Below, piece by piece: positions 8,265 through 17,256 of a stretch of DNA of 64,000 bases. Within the stretch, counting starts at the first letter, position 1. Each line of letters opens with the position of its first letter. A model generated the notes under the pieces. The model searched no databases and was not told the DNA's origin. It worked only from the letters and a program-made list of their open reading frames with translations. The position numbers and the translations under genes are program-made. This DNA comes from Streptomyces fagopyri (GTDB taxonomy: Bacteria > Actinomycetota > Actinomycetes > Streptomycetales > Streptomycetaceae), in NCBI RefSeq assembly GCF_009498275.1, contig NZ_CP045643.1, positions 7,378,001 through 7,442,000 of the forward strand, written 5' to 3'.

Positions 8265-8948
8265 TCAGGACGCGGCTCGTACCAGCGACTCGACGACTCG
8301 GAGGTCCTCCCCCATCTCCGGATGCCACTGCACGCCCAGCACCCAGTCGGGGCGCGGGAGTTCGACCGCCTCGACCGTGCCGTCCGCGGCGTACGCCGAG
8401 ACGGTCAGGCCCTGGCCGAGCCGGTCCACCGCCTGATGGTGATAGGTCGGCACGGCGCAGGACTCCGGCGCGATCTCCGCGTACCGGGTGCCCGGCACGG
8501 GTGTCACGTCATGGCGGCCGAAGACCCCGGCGTCCTTCACATGGCCTTCGATGTGCTGGACGAGCGTGCCGCCGAGGGCGACGTTGAGGAGCTGCATACC
8601 CCGGCAGATGCCTAGGAGCGGGGTTCCGGCGTCCAGCGCGGCCCGGATCAGGGCGAGTTCCCAGGCGTCGCGCCGGGCGGCGGGCGGACCCGTCCGCGGT
8701 GAGCGCTCGGCGCCGTAGTGGACCGGGTCGACGTCCGGCCCGCCCGCGACGACGAGCGCGTCGAGCCGGGCGACCGCCGAGGCCGCCAGCGAGGGATCGT
8801 CCGGCGGCAGCAGCGCGGCGAGCCCCCCGGACCGCTGGACCAGCCGCGGATAGCCGGCCGGCAGCAGCACGGCCTCCAGCTCCCACACTCCCCAGCGCGC
8901 CCCGGACTCCAGATACGTGCTCACGCCGATCAGCGGTCTGCTGCCCAC
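8265..8948 (-). CDS. Gamma-glutamyl-gamma-aminobutyrate hydrolase family (class I glutamine amidotransferase)
   Basis: The 227-aa protein has the peptidase C26 / PuuD layout: RPLIGVSTYLE at the start, VVAGGPDVDPVHYG, nucleophile Cys in LLGICRGMQLLNVALGG, and His-Glu in GVQWHPE. Family enzymes cleave gamma-glutamyl bonds, for example gamma-Glu-GABA to Glu plus GABA in polyamine degradation. It lies downstream of a GntR regulator and close to a glutamine-synthetase-like ligase, aldehyde dehydrogenase and SDR. That fits a gamma-glutamylated amine catabolic route in the cytoplasm. The ATG at 8948 is used. Confidence 0.88.
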   Translation of the reverse strand: MGSRPLIGVSTYLESGARWGVWELEAVLLPAGYPRLVQRSGGLAALLPPDDPSLAASAVARLDALVVAGGPDVDPVHYGAERSPRTGPPAARRDAWELALIRAALDAGTPLLGICRGMQLLNVALGGTLVQHIEGHVKDAGVFGRHDVTPVPGTRYAEIAPESCAVPTYHHQAVDRLGQGLTVSAYAADGTVEAVELPRPDWVLGVQWHPEMGEDLRVVESLVRAAS

Positions 8949-9003
8949 TCTGCGCTCCCTGTCGGATCCAATGGAACGGAATCATGCCTTTGGTGGATGC
9001 TCT

Positions 9004-9030
9004 CACCCCCGCGGATGTGACGGCGGGGTG
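9004..9030. terminator. Hairpin between regulator and amidotransferase genes
   Basis: CACCCCCGC (9004-9012) pairs with GCGGGGTG (9023-9030) with one bulge. It lies just past the GntR stop on the minus strand and has no U-run. It is a plausible partial terminator, so the hydrolase probably also has its own promoter. Confidence 0.4.
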
Positions 9031-9057
9031 TCGCACCGGCAGCGCGCCACCCGGCGC

Positions 9058-9804
9058 TCACGCCAGGAAGCCCCGCAGCAGCGCGGCCGTTCCCTCGCAG
9101 TGCTCGCGCATCATCTCCCGCGCCCCGTCCGCGTCCCCGTCGAGCACCGCCTCGACCAGCGCGGTGTGCTGGCGCTGGGAATGCTCCAGGTTCCGTACCA
9201 GCAGCGGGATGCAGTCGAGCAGGTCGTTGACGGACGCGCGGACGGCCGCGTACTGGGCCGTCAGCGACGGGGAGCCGGCCAGCTCCGCCAGGGTGAGATG
9301 GAGCATCGTGTCCAGGCGGCGGTAGTCGGCGAGCGGCGCGTCATGGGTGTGCGCGAGCGCCTCGCGCAGCCGGCCGGCCCGGTCGCCGTCGAGCCCGTGC
9401 GCGGCGCACAGTCCGGCCGCTCCCACCTCCAGCACCTCCCGGAAGCGCAGTACGTCCTCGATGTCGACGCCGGCGGTCCGGCGCCGCAGTTCGTCCTGGC
9501 CGGGTGCCGTGTCCCTCGGCCGTACGAACGTGCCGCCGTACCGGCCGCGCCGCGACTCGACCAGCCCCTGGTCCTGGAGCACCTTCAGCACCTCGCGCAG
9601 GGTCACCCGGCTGATCCCGAGCCGCTCGGCCAACTCCCGTTCGGCGGGCAGTCGTTCCCCGCCCGGCACCAGGCCGAGCCGGACCACCTGGAGGATCTGC
9701 TCCAGCGCCTCCTCGAAACCGTTGCCCGCCCGCACCGGGCGCAGCACCGGCGCCAGCCCGTCCCCCGCGCTTCCCGGACCACGGTCGGGACCCGCCTGCG
9801 TCAT
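9058..9804 (-). CDS. FadR-subfamily GntR transcriptional regulator
   Basis: The 248-aa product has an N-terminal winged HTH (RLPAERELAERLGISRVTLR, QDQGLVESRRGRYGGTFV) and an all-helical FCD effector domain (from about 105: DIEDVLRFREVLEVGAAGL, HLTLAELAGSPSL with the metal-binding His/Asp pattern). The ATG at 9804 is preceded by AAGGGGG and is preferred over an in-frame start 7 codons upstream. It is divergent from the glutamine-synthetase-like gene and likely represses the ligase-dehydrogenase-SDR operon. Confidence 0.88.
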   Translation of the reverse strand: MTQAGPDRGPGSAGDGLAPVLRPVRAGNGFEEALEQILQVVRLGLVPGGERLPAERELAERLGISRVTLREVLKVLQDQGLVESRRGRYGGTFVRPRDTAPGQDELRRRTAGVDIEDVLRFREVLEVGAAGLCAAHGLDGDRAGRLREALAHTHDAPLADYRRLDTMLHLTLAELAGSPSLTAQYAAVRASVNDLLDCIPLLVRNLEHSQRQHTALVEAVLDGDADGAREMMREHCEGTAALLRGFLA

Positions 9805-9828
9805 CTGGTCGTGCCCCCTTCCCAAGCA

Positions 9829-9860
9829 ATGGTTCTCGGCAATACCTTATGGCTCTCGGC
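9829..9860. promoter_or_regulatory. Pair of 12-bp direct repeats, candidate GntR operator
   Basis: ATGGTTCTCGGC (9829-9840) and ATGGCTCTCGGC (9849-9860) are exactly 20 bp apart, two helical turns, in the 77-bp space between the divergent regulator and ligase starts. They are good candidates for the binding sites of the adjacent GntR protein. Confidence 0.5.
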
Positions 9861-9881
9861 TGACCCAAGGAGGCTTTTCCG

Positions 9882-11252
9882 GTGGCAGACCGCACACCCC
9901 CGCTCGCCGTCGAGGAACTGCGCACCCTCGTCGCGGACGGCGAGATCGACACCGTCGTCCTGGCCTTCCCCGACATGCAGGGCCGCCTCCAGGGAAAGCG
10001 GTTCGCCGCGCGCTTCTTCCTGGACGAGGTCCTCGAACACGGCACCGAGGGCTGCAACTACCTCCTCGCCGTCGACACCGAGATGAACACCGTCGACGGC
10101 TACGCCATGTCCTCGTGGGAGCGGGGCTACGGCGACTTCGCCATGCACCCCGATCCCGGCACCCTGCGGCGCGTCCCCTGGAACGCGGGCACCGCCCTGC
10201 TCATCGCCGACCTCGCCTGGAACGACGGTTCGCCGGTGGTGGCGGCCCCCCGGCAGATCCTGCGCCGCCAGCTCGACCGGCTCGCCGAGCGGGGCCTGAC
10301 CGCGCAGGTCGGTACCGAACTCGAGTTCATCGTCTTCAAGGACACCTACGAGCAGGCCTGGGACGCGCGCTACCGGGGCCTCACCCCGGCGAACCAGTAC
10401 AACATCGACTACTCGGTGCTGGGGACCGGGCGCATCGAGCCGCTGCTGCGCCGCATCCGCAACGAGATGCAGGCCGCGGGGCTGACCGTCGAGTCCGCCA
10501 AGGGCGAGTGCAACCCGGGCCAGCACGAGATCGCGTTCAAGTACGACGAGGCACTCGTCACCTGCGACCAGCACGCCGTCTACAAGACCGGCGCGAAGGA
10601 GATCGCCTCCCAGGAGGGCGTCTCGCTCACCTTCATGGCGAAGTACGACGAGCGCGAGGGCAACTCCTGCCACATCCACCTCTCGCTCGCGGACGCCGAC
10701 GGCACGAACGTGATGGCGGGCTCGGCCGAGGACCCCGGCGGCATGTCGGAGACCATGCGCCGGTTCCTCGCCGGACAGCTCGCCGCGCTCAGGGACTTCG
10801 CGCTCCTCTACGCGCCCAACATCAACTCGTACAAGCGCTTCCAGCCCGGCTCCTTCGCGCCGACCGCCGTCGCCTGGGGACACGACAACCGCACCTGTGC
10901 GCTGCGCGTCGTCGGTCACGGCCGCTCGATGCGCTTCGAGAACCGGCTGCCCGGCGGTGACGTCAACCCGCACCTGGCCGTCGCCGGACTCGTCGCGGCC
11001 GGCCTGTACGGCATCGAGCACGAACTCGAACTGCCCGAGGCGTGCACCGGGAACGCGTACACCGCGGCGTACGAGCACGTGCCGACCACCCTGCGCGAGG
11101 CCGCCGAGCTCTGGGAGAACAGCCCCGTCGCGCGGGCCGCCTTCGGTGACGAGGTGGTCGCGCACTACCGCAACATGGCGCGTGTCGAGCTGGAGGCCTT
11201 CGACGCCGCGGTGACCGACTGGGAGCTGCGCCGCTCCTTCGAACGCATGTGA
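9882..11252 (+). CDS. glnA4: Glutamine-synthetase-like gamma-glutamyl amine ligase (GlnA4-like)
   Basis: The 456-aa protein has a glutamine-synthetase fold: N-terminal beta-grasp (FPDMQGRLQGKRF), then catalytic motifs VGTELEFIVFK, SAKGECNPGQHEIAFKYDEAL, GNSCHIHLSL, NINSYKRFQPGSFAPT and MRFENRLPGGDVNPHLAVAG. It differs from housekeeping GlnA and matches GlnA-like enzymes that ligate glutamate to ethanolamine or polyamines using ATP. GlnA4 of S. coelicolor, recalled as a gamma-glutamylethanolamide synthetase, is in a similar neighbourhood. The GTG start has AAGGAGG at 9867-9873. It overlaps the dehydrogenase gene. Symbol by context, not proof. Confidence 0.75.
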   Translation: MADRTPPLAVEELRTLVADGEIDTVVLAFPDMQGRLQGKRFAARFFLDEVLEHGTEGCNYLLAVDTEMNTVDGYAMSSWERGYGDFAMHPDPGTLRRVPWNAGTALLIADLAWNDGSPVVAAPRQILRRQLDRLAERGLTAQVGTELEFIVFKDTYEQAWDARYRGLTPANQYNIDYSVLGTGRIEPLLRRIRNEMQAAGLTVESAKGECNPGQHEIAFKYDEALVTCDQHAVYKTGAKEIASQEGVSLTFMAKYDEREGNSCHIHLSLADADGTNVMAGSAEDPGGMSETMRRFLAGQLAALRDFALLYAPNINSYKRFQPGSFAPTAVAWGHDNRTCALRVVGHGRSMRFENRLPGGDVNPHLAVAGLVAAGLYGIEHELELPEACTGNAYTAAYEHVPTTLREAAELWENSPVARAAFGDEVVAHYRNMARVELEAFDAAVTDWELRRSFERM

Positions 11253-12679
11253 GGTCCCTCTTGTCGCACGAGCCCCAACCCCACGTCGTCCATGACCTGC
11301 CCCACGTCGTCCATGAGCTCCGCGTGCTCGACCCGGCCACCGAGGAGGTCGTCGCCACCGTCCCGGCCGCCACCGCGGCCGACGTGGACGCCGCCGTCCT
11401 GCGGGCGTCCCGGGCGCAGCTCCGCTGGGCCGCGCTGGCGCCCGGCGACCGGGCCCGGCTGCTGCGCCGGTTCGCCGTCGTCGTCGACGAACACCGTGAG
11501 GAGCTCGCCCGGCTGGAGGTCCGCGAGGCCGGGCACACCATCGGCAACGCCCGCTGGGAGGCGGGAAACGTCCGCGATCTGCTCGACTACGCGGCCGGCG
11601 GAGTGGAGCGGCTGACCGGCCGTCAGATCCCGGTCGCGGGCGGCCTCGACATCACCCTCCTCGAACCCCTCGGTGTCGTGGGCGTCATCGCGCCCTGGAA
11701 CTTCCCGATGCCGATCGCGGCCTGGGGCGCCGCCCCCGCGCTCGCGGCCGGCAACGCGGTCCTCCTCAAACCCGCCGAGACGACGCCCCTGACGGCACTA
11801 CGGCTGGCCGAACTCGCCCTGGAGGCAGGCCTTCCGGAGCACCTTCTGCAAGTGCTGCCGGGAGCCGGCCCCGTCGCGGGTGACGCGCTGGTCGAGCACC
11901 CCGGCGTCGCGAAGATCGTCTTCACGGGGTCCACGAGCGTGGGCAAACAGGTGTTGGCGAAGGGCGCGGCCCTTCTCAAGCGCGTCACCCTGGAACTCGG
12001 CGGCAAGAGCCCCAACATCGTCTTCGCCGACGCCGACATCGAGGCAGCCGCGGCCGCCGCCCCCATGTCCTTCCTCGACAACTCGGGCCAGGACTGCTGC
12101 GCCCGCACCCGCATCCTCGTCCAGCGCTCCGTGTACGAGCGCTTCCTCGGGCTCCTCGCCCCGGCGATCGAGTCCGTCGTCGTCGGAGACCCGTCCGACG
12201 AGGCGACGCAGATGGGCCCGCTGATCTCCCGGGCACAGCTGGAGCGCGTGCGGTCGTACGTCCCCGCCGGCCTCCCCGGCATCCGCGGCAAGGCACCCGA
12301 GGGCCGCGGCTTCTGGTTCCCGCCCACCGTCCTCACGGACGTCGAGCCGCACGCGCGGGTGGCCGTCGAGGAGGTCTTCGGCCCGGTCGCGGTCGTCCTG
12401 CCCTTCGAGGACGAGGCGGACGCGGTCCGGCTCGCCAACGCCACCGACTACGGCCTCGCAGGCTCGATCTGGACCCGTGACGTCGGGCGGGCGCTGCGCG
12501 TCTCGGGAGCCGTCCGCGCCGGCAACCTCTCCGTCAACTCCCATTCCAGCGTCCGCTACTGGACCCCCTTCGGCGGCTTCAAGCAGTCCGGGATCGGCCG
12601 CGAACTCGGCCCGGACGCGCTCACCGCCTTCACCGAGACCAAGAACGTCTTCATCAGCACGGAGGGCCCCGCACAGTGA
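11249..12679 (+). CDS. Aldehyde dehydrogenase (NAD(P)+)
   Basis: The 476-aa enzyme has the full ALDH set: GVIAPWNFPMPIAAWGAAPA, LKPAETTPLTALRLAELALEAG, VFTGSTSVGKQV, general base Glu249 in LELGGKSPNIVF, and nucleophile Cys283 in NSGQDCCARTR. It oxidises an aldehyde to the acid, plausibly the product released from a gamma-glutamylated amine. The GTG at 11249 overlaps the ligase stop. A TTG at 11261 with GAGG just upstream is an alternative start giving a four-residue-shorter protein. The SDR gene follows with a GTGA overlap, so the three genes form one operon. Confidence 0.9.
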   Translation: MRSLLSHEPQPHVVHDLPHVVHELRVLDPATEEVVATVPAATAADVDAAVLRASRAQLRWAALAPGDRARLLRRFAVVVDEHREELARLEVREAGHTIGNARWEAGNVRDLLDYAAGGVERLTGRQIPVAGGLDITLLEPLGVVGVIAPWNFPMPIAAWGAAPALAAGNAVLLKPAETTPLTALRLAELALEAGLPEHLLQVLPGAGPVAGDALVEHPGVAKIVFTGSTSVGKQVLAKGAALLKRVTLELGGKSPNIVFADADIEAAAAAAPMSFLDNSGQDCCARTRILVQRSVYERFLGLLAPAIESVVVGDPSDEATQMGPLISRAQLERVRSYVPAGLPGIRGKAPEGRGFWFPPTVLTDVEPHARVAVEEVFGPVAVVLPFEDEADAVRLANATDYGLAGSIWTRDVGRALRVSGAVRAGNLSVNSHSSVRYWTPFGGFKQSGIGRELGPDALTAFTETKNVFISTEGPAQ

Positions 12680-13485
12680 CCGAAGCCACCGCAGGTACCG
12701 AATCCCCCGCAGGGAACATCTGCCGCCGCCTCGTCGGCCGCACCGCCGTCATCACCGGCGCCGGCAGCGGCATCGGACTCGCCACCGCGCGCCGGCTCGC
12801 CTCCGAGGGCGCTCACGTCGTCTGCGGCGACGTCGACGAGGTCGGCGGCAAGGCCGCCGCCGACGAGGTGGGCGGCATCTTCGTCAAGGTCGACGTCACC
12901 GACCCCGAGCAGGTCGAGACCCTCTTCAGGACGGCGTACGACACCTACGGATCGGTCGACGTCGCCTTCAACAACGCGGGCATCTCGCCGCCCGACGACG
13001 ACTCCATCCTGGACACCGGCCTGGAGGCCTGGAGGCGCGTCCAGGAGGTCAACCTCACCTCCGTCTACCTGTGCTGCAAGGCCGCGATCCCCTACATGCG
13101 CCGCCAGGGCAGGGGCTCCATCATCAACACGGCGTCCTTCGTCGCCCGGATGGGCGCGGCGACCTCCCAGATCTCGTACACCGCCTCCAAGGGCGGCGTG
13201 CTCGCCATGTCCCGCGAGCTGGGAGTGCAGTTCGCCCGCGAAGGCATCCGGGTCAACGCCCTGTGCCCCGGACCGGTCAACACCCCGCTCCTACAAGAGC
13301 TGTTCGCCAAGGACCCGGAGCGCGCCGCGCGCCGGCTCGTCCACATCCCGGTCGGCCGGTTCGCCGAGGCCGAGGAGATCGCCGCGGCGGTCGCCTTCCT
13401 CGCCAGCGACGACTCCTCCTTCGTGAACGCCGCCGACTTCCTGGTGGACGGAGGGATCTCGGGCGCGTACGTCACGCCCCTGTAG
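12676..13485 (+). CDS. Short-chain dehydrogenase/reductase
   Basis: The 269-aa classical SDR has the NAD(P)-binding motif TGAGSGIG at about residue 32, NNAG at about 100, catalytic Ser then YTASKGG at about 170, and CPGPVNTPL. Asp in VVCGDVDE after beta-2 suggests NAD rather than NADP preference. The GTG start overlaps the aldehyde dehydrogenase stop (GTGA). The enzyme probably interconverts an alcohol and carbonyl intermediate of the same pathway; the substrate is unknown. Confidence 0.9.
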   Translation: MTEATAGTESPAGNICRRLVGRTAVITGAGSGIGLATARRLASEGAHVVCGDVDEVGGKAAADEVGGIFVKVDVTDPEQVETLFRTAYDTYGSVDVAFNNAGISPPDDDSILDTGLEAWRRVQEVNLTSVYLCCKAAIPYMRRQGRGSIINTASFVARMGAATSQISYTASKGGVLAMSRELGVQFAREGIRVNALCPGPVNTPLLQELFAKDPERAARRLVHIPVGRFAEAEEIAAAVAFLASDDSSFVNAADFLVDGGISGAYVTPL

Positions 13486-13509
13486 ACCACGCCGGTGTAT
13501 GCACGACCC

Positions 13510-14766
13510 ATGCGATTCCGATCCGTCCGCGCCGCTCTCGTATGGGCCCTGGTCGCGGCCGCCACCCCGGCGGCCGCGGCGCCCGCCCCCTCCGGTCCCC
13601 GCCCCGACTGCCCACGGCTCTCGGAGAGCTGGTACGGCGACAACCGCGCCCGACTGCAACGGCTGATCGACACGCGAGGAACCTGTTCCGGGAGCGGGAA
13701 CACCCCTGTCGCCGCGTTCGACTGGGACAACACGGTCACCAAGAACGACGTCACCGACGCCACCCTCGCCTGGATCCTGCGGCACGACGGGATCCTGCGC
13801 CCGGCGAACTGGCGGGACACCAGCGAGTGGCTCACCGGCGCGGCCGACCGCGCGCTGACCGCGGCGTGCGGCACCACCACCCCCGTGGGCGCTCCCCTCA
13901 CCACCTCGGCGGCCCCCCGCTGCGCCGACGAGATCCTGGAGATCCGCGAGACCGGGCGGACCATGGACGGCGCCGCCGCCTTCGCCGGGGACTGGAACCG
14001 CCGGCGGACCGTCCCCCAGTACGCCTGGGTGCCCCAGCTCCTCGCCGGGCACACCGTCGCCGAACTGACCTCCTACGCCCGCCGTGCCCGTACCGAGGCC
14101 CTGGCCGCGCCCGTCGGTTCGACCCGCACGGTGGGCACGCACACCCTCCCCGCGTACGTCCGGTACTACGCCCAGCAGCGTGACCTGATCCGTACGCTCC
14201 GACGGGCCGGATTCGACGTCTACATCGTCTCGGCCGGCTCCGAACCCGTCACCGAGGTCTGGTCGCGCGGCGTCGGCGTCGACGCGCGGCACACGATCGC
14301 CATCCGCTCGGTCCTCGACCGGCACGGCCGGATCACCCCCTGGAACCAGGGCTGCGGCGGCGTACCGGCGACCCGGGGCGGGGCCATCCCCTACATCGAC
14401 GGCAAGCGCTGCTGGATCAACCAGGAGATCTACGGTGTCCACGGTGCCGCGGCCTGGCGGCGGCAAGACCCGCGTCACCGTGTCGCGCTCGCGGCCGGCG
14501 ACGCCGACACCGACGTCACCTTCGTCGGGGACGCCACCGGCGCGCACCTCGTGCTCAATCGCAACAAGAGCGAACTCATGTGCCGCGCCTACGACGACGC
14601 GGACGGCCGCTGGCTGGTCAACCCCATGTTCATCGGGCCGCTGCCGCGCAGGCCGGAGCCGTACCCGTGCTCGACGAACGCCTACAACGCCATCGACGGC
14701 GGCAGGGGACCCGTCCTGAGGGACGACGGTTCGGTCGTACCCGACCAGCGGGACTCCGTGCACTGA
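13510..14766 (+). CDS. Exported HAD-superfamily phosphatase
   Basis: From the ATG at 13510 the product is 418 aa with a Sec-type signal (MRFRSVRAALVWALVAAATP, then AAAAPAP). HAD motifs follow: motif I AAFDWDNTVTKND (DxD nucleophile), motif II IVSAGSEPV, and motif IV AAGDADTDVTFVGD. Many cysteines in the mature part fit an extracytoplasmic fold. The usual annotation is haloacid dehalogenase-like hydrolase or phosphatase acting outside the membrane. A GTG at 13495 would add five residues. It starts 25 bp after the SDR gene but is probably functionally unrelated. Confidence 0.82.
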   Translation: MRFRSVRAALVWALVAAATPAAAAPAPSGPRPDCPRLSESWYGDNRARLQRLIDTRGTCSGSGNTPVAAFDWDNTVTKNDVTDATLAWILRHDGILRPANWRDTSEWLTGAADRALTAACGTTTPVGAPLTTSAAPRCADEILEIRETGRTMDGAAAFAGDWNRRRTVPQYAWVPQLLAGHTVAELTSYARRARTEALAAPVGSTRTVGTHTLPAYVRYYAQQRDLIRTLRRAGFDVYIVSAGSEPVTEVWSRGVGVDARHTIAIRSVLDRHGRITPWNQGCGGVPATRGGAIPYIDGKRCWINQEIYGVHGAAAWRRQDPRHRVALAAGDADTDVTFVGDATGAHLVLNRNKSELMCRAYDDADGRWLVNPMFIGPLPRRPEPYPCSTNAYNAIDGGRGPVLRDDGSVVPDQRDSVH

Positions 14767-14808
14767 GCACCGTGTACCGGCGTCCCGGGCACGCCGTAGA
14801 TTGCCGGG

Positions 14809-15732
14809 ATGAGCATGACGCCCCCACCCGGCTGGTACCGCGACCCGTCGTACCCGCTCGTCGAGCGCTGGTGGGACGGCACCGCGTGGACCGATCACCG
14901 GCGGCAGCCCGGGACCCTGCCGGTGCCCCTCGCCCCACCGGAACGAGGCGGCCGCGGCCCCGGCCGCGCGAAGGCCGTGGCACTCGTCGCCGCCGGAGCC
15001 GTCCTCGTCACCTCGATCGTCACGGGCGTCCTCGTCCTCGGCCGGAACGACGGGAGCGACGGCGCCGCGGCGGCACGGACCACACCGCCCGGCACACCCT
15101 CCGCACCGTCGAAGGGGCGCTCCCCGTCCGTCCCCTCCACTACCGGACCCCGCTCCGGTGCCCCGTCCGTCGTCGTCGACGAGCTCAACGGCATCACGCT
15201 GCCGCTGCCCGGGGGCTGGGTCGAACCCCGTGACGCCGCCGAGGACGACCTGGTGCTGACCACCCCCGGAACGTACGACTGCCCCGGCGACCCCGGCCTG
15301 TGCCGGCGCGGCAGGGTCGTCTCGCGCACCGTCACGGCGAACGCCGAGGACTCCCCGAAGACCCTCGCCGAACAGGACATCGACGACGCCGCGAACACCG
15401 CGTACGACCGCGACGCCCTCGGTGACCGCCCCTACCGGGGCATCACGTCGCACCGGTTGCTGAAGGCGGGCTCGGTCGCGGTCGCGGGCCGCGCCGGATA
15501 CCTGGTGCGCTGGCGGGTCCGCACCGGGGTGGGACCGGGCGGATACGTCGAGTCGCTGGCGTTCGCCTCCAGCGTCGGATCACAGGCGCCCGTCATCGTC
15601 CGCTTCGCCTTCGACGCCGGCGCCGACGGACCGCCGCTCGCCGACATGGACCGGATCACCGAGGGGATCCGGGCGACGGGCGACGCGGGCACCGGCGGGG
15701 GAGTGGGCAGCAGCATCGGCCCCTCCCGGTAG
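14809..15732 (+). CDS. DUF2510 membrane protein
   Basis: The 307-aa protein opens with the DUF2510 WW-like motif PPPGWYRDPSYPLVERWWDG. One transmembrane helix follows (AVALVAAGAVLVTSIVTGVL, about residues 58-80), then a Ser/Pro/Thr linker and an external domain of about 170 residues (NGITLPLPGGWVEPRD onward). The cytoplasmic DUF2510 and extracellular domain suggest a sensor or scaffold of unknown ligand. The ATG at 14809 follows a TAGATT-type -10 (about 14797-14802) closely enough for a near-leaderless mRNA. Confidence 0.75.
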   Translation: MSMTPPPGWYRDPSYPLVERWWDGTAWTDHRRQPGTLPVPLAPPERGGRGPGRAKAVALVAAGAVLVTSIVTGVLVLGRNDGSDGAAAARTTPPGTPSAPSKGRSPSVPSTTGPRSGAPSVVVDELNGITLPLPGGWVEPRDAAEDDLVLTTPGTYDCPGDPGLCRRGRVVSRTVTANAEDSPKTLAEQDIDDAANTAYDRDALGDRPYRGITSHRLLKAGSVAVAGRAGYLVRWRVRTGVGPGGYVESLAFASSVGSQAPVIVRFAFDAGADGPPLADMDRITEGIRATGDAGTGGGVGSSIGPSR

Positions 15733-15760
15733 CCGCCCCGCCCCTCACCGGAGACGGCCC

Positions 15761-15777
15761 CGTTCCTCAGAGGAACG
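15761..15777. terminator. Short palindrome between convergent genes
   Basis: CGTTCCTC-A-GAGGAACG is a 17-bp near-perfect palindrome. It overlaps the stop of the minus-strand PLP enzyme and lies 29 bp past the DUF2510 gene. It may act as a weak bidirectional terminator. Confidence 0.35.
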
Positions 15778-16969
15778 TGCGTCCCTCTCCGCGGTACGTC
15801 GGGACGGTCGCCGTCACCTCGTCGCCCTCCACCAGGTGCAGCGAGTCGAAGCGCTCGCACAGCTCCCCGGCCTTGGCGTGCCGGAACCACACCTTGTCGC
15901 CGATGAGCAGGTCGTCCGCGGGGGAGCCGAGCAGCGGGGTCTGCACCTCGCCCGGCCCCTCCTGGGGGTCGTACCGCAACCCCTCCGGAAGGTGGGGGAC
16001 CGGGAGCCGGTCGGCGCCCGGCGCTCCCGAGGCCGGATAGCCGCCGCCGAGCACCGTGACGATCCCGACACCGGGACGGCGCACGACGGGCTGCGCGAAG
16101 AGCGCGGCGGGACGTCCGCTGAAGGACGTGTAGTTGTCGAACAGCCGGGGGACGTAGAGCCCGGAGCCGGCCGCGATCTCGGTCACCGCGTCCTCGGCGG
16201 CCGTCTGCTGCACACTGCCGGTGCCCCCGCCGTTGACGAACTCCAGGTCCGGCGCCACCGCCCGTACCGCGCGGACCACCTCGGCGCGCCGTCGCGCCAG
16301 CTCCTTGCGGGCGGTGGCCTGCATGAGCCTGACGGCCCGCGACCGGAAGGGCCGTCCCGCCACGGCGTCGCCGACGCCCGCGATGTGGCCCTCGTACGCC
16401 ATGATCCCCACCAGCTCGAAGCCGGGCCGGCCGGCTACGGTCCGCGCCATCTCGGCGACCTGCTCGGCCGAGTGCAGCGGCGAGCGCAGCGCCCCGACCC
16501 GGACCCGCCCGCCGAGCAGTCGGAGCGAGGTGTCCAACTCCAGGCAGACCCGCACGGTTTCGGTGCCGCCCCGACGGGCCTCGTCGATGAGACGGAGCTG
16601 GGCGGGGTCGTCGACCATGACGGTGACGGCGGCGGCGAGCTTGGGATCGCCGGTCAGCTCCGCGTACGCCGCGGTGTCCACCGACGGGTAGGCGAGGAGG
16701 ACGTCGTCGAAGCCGGAGCGGGCCAGCCAGATCGACTCGGCGAGGGTGAAGGACATGATTCCCGCGAAGCCGTCCCGGGCCAGGACACGTTCGAGCAGGG
16801 CGCGGCAGCGTACGGATTTGCTGGCGACCCGGATCGGCTTTCCGCCGGCCCTGCGGACGAGGTCGTCCGCGTTCGCGTCGAAGGCCTCCAGGTCCACGAT
16901 CGCGAGAGGGGCGTCGAGGTGAGCGGTGGCCCGGTCGTAGCGGGCCCGGTCTGCGGCGCGGGCAGTCAT
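15767..16969 (-). CDS. Fold-type III PLP enzyme (amino acid deaminase/aldolase, alanine-racemase-like)
   Basis: The 400-aa protein shows the alanine-racemase/D-threonine-aldolase N-terminal barrel. APLAIVDLEAFDANADDLVRR leads to the PLP lysine in KPIRVASKSVR, followed by GIMSFTLAESIWL, GFELVGIMAYEGHIAG and FVNGGGTGS. The C-terminal beta domain ends LIGDKVWFRHAKAGEL...RGEGRTFL. Members act on D-amino or hydroxy-amino acids; the substrate here is not known. The ATG at 16969 gives the family length, and the much longer open frame upstream runs antisense under the next gene. Confidence 0.8.
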   Translation of the reverse strand: MTARAADRARYDRATAHLDAPLAIVDLEAFDANADDLVRRAGGKPIRVASKSVRCRALLERVLARDGFAGIMSFTLAESIWLARSGFDDVLLAYPSVDTAAYAELTGDPKLAAAVTVMVDDPAQLRLIDEARRGGTETVRVCLELDTSLRLLGGRVRVGALRSPLHSAEQVAEMARTVAGRPGFELVGIMAYEGHIAGVGDAVAGRPFRSRAVRLMQATARKELARRRAEVVRAVRAVAPDLEFVNGGGTGSVQQTAAEDAVTEIAAGSGLYVPRLFDNYTSFSGRPAALFAQPVVRRPGVGIVTVLGGGYPASGAPGADRLPVPHLPEGLRYDPQEGPGEVQTPLLGSPADDLLIGDKVWFRHAKAGELCERFDSLHLVEGDEVTATVPTYRGEGRTFL

Positions 16970-17256
16970 GACCGAAGCCTGCCAGACTCGATTACCGCAG
17001 GGTAGGGGGATGTTCCGGGCAGATGCCCCGGGGTCTCGGTCTGGTTCCCTCCAGGCCCACGTCAGCCCGTAGAGTGACGAGGGCGAGGGGTGGACGACCT
17101 TGTCCGGGCGGTGCCTGCCCGGGATGACGGTCCGTCGGCACGGGTATGCGTGTCCCGTGACGGATGAGTCGCCGGGGTGGTCCCTTACGTACAGGTGGAC
17201 GGCCCGGCGGACTCCGGGCCGGACCGGTTGCCCGGGTACGAGGAAACGGGGAGTGC

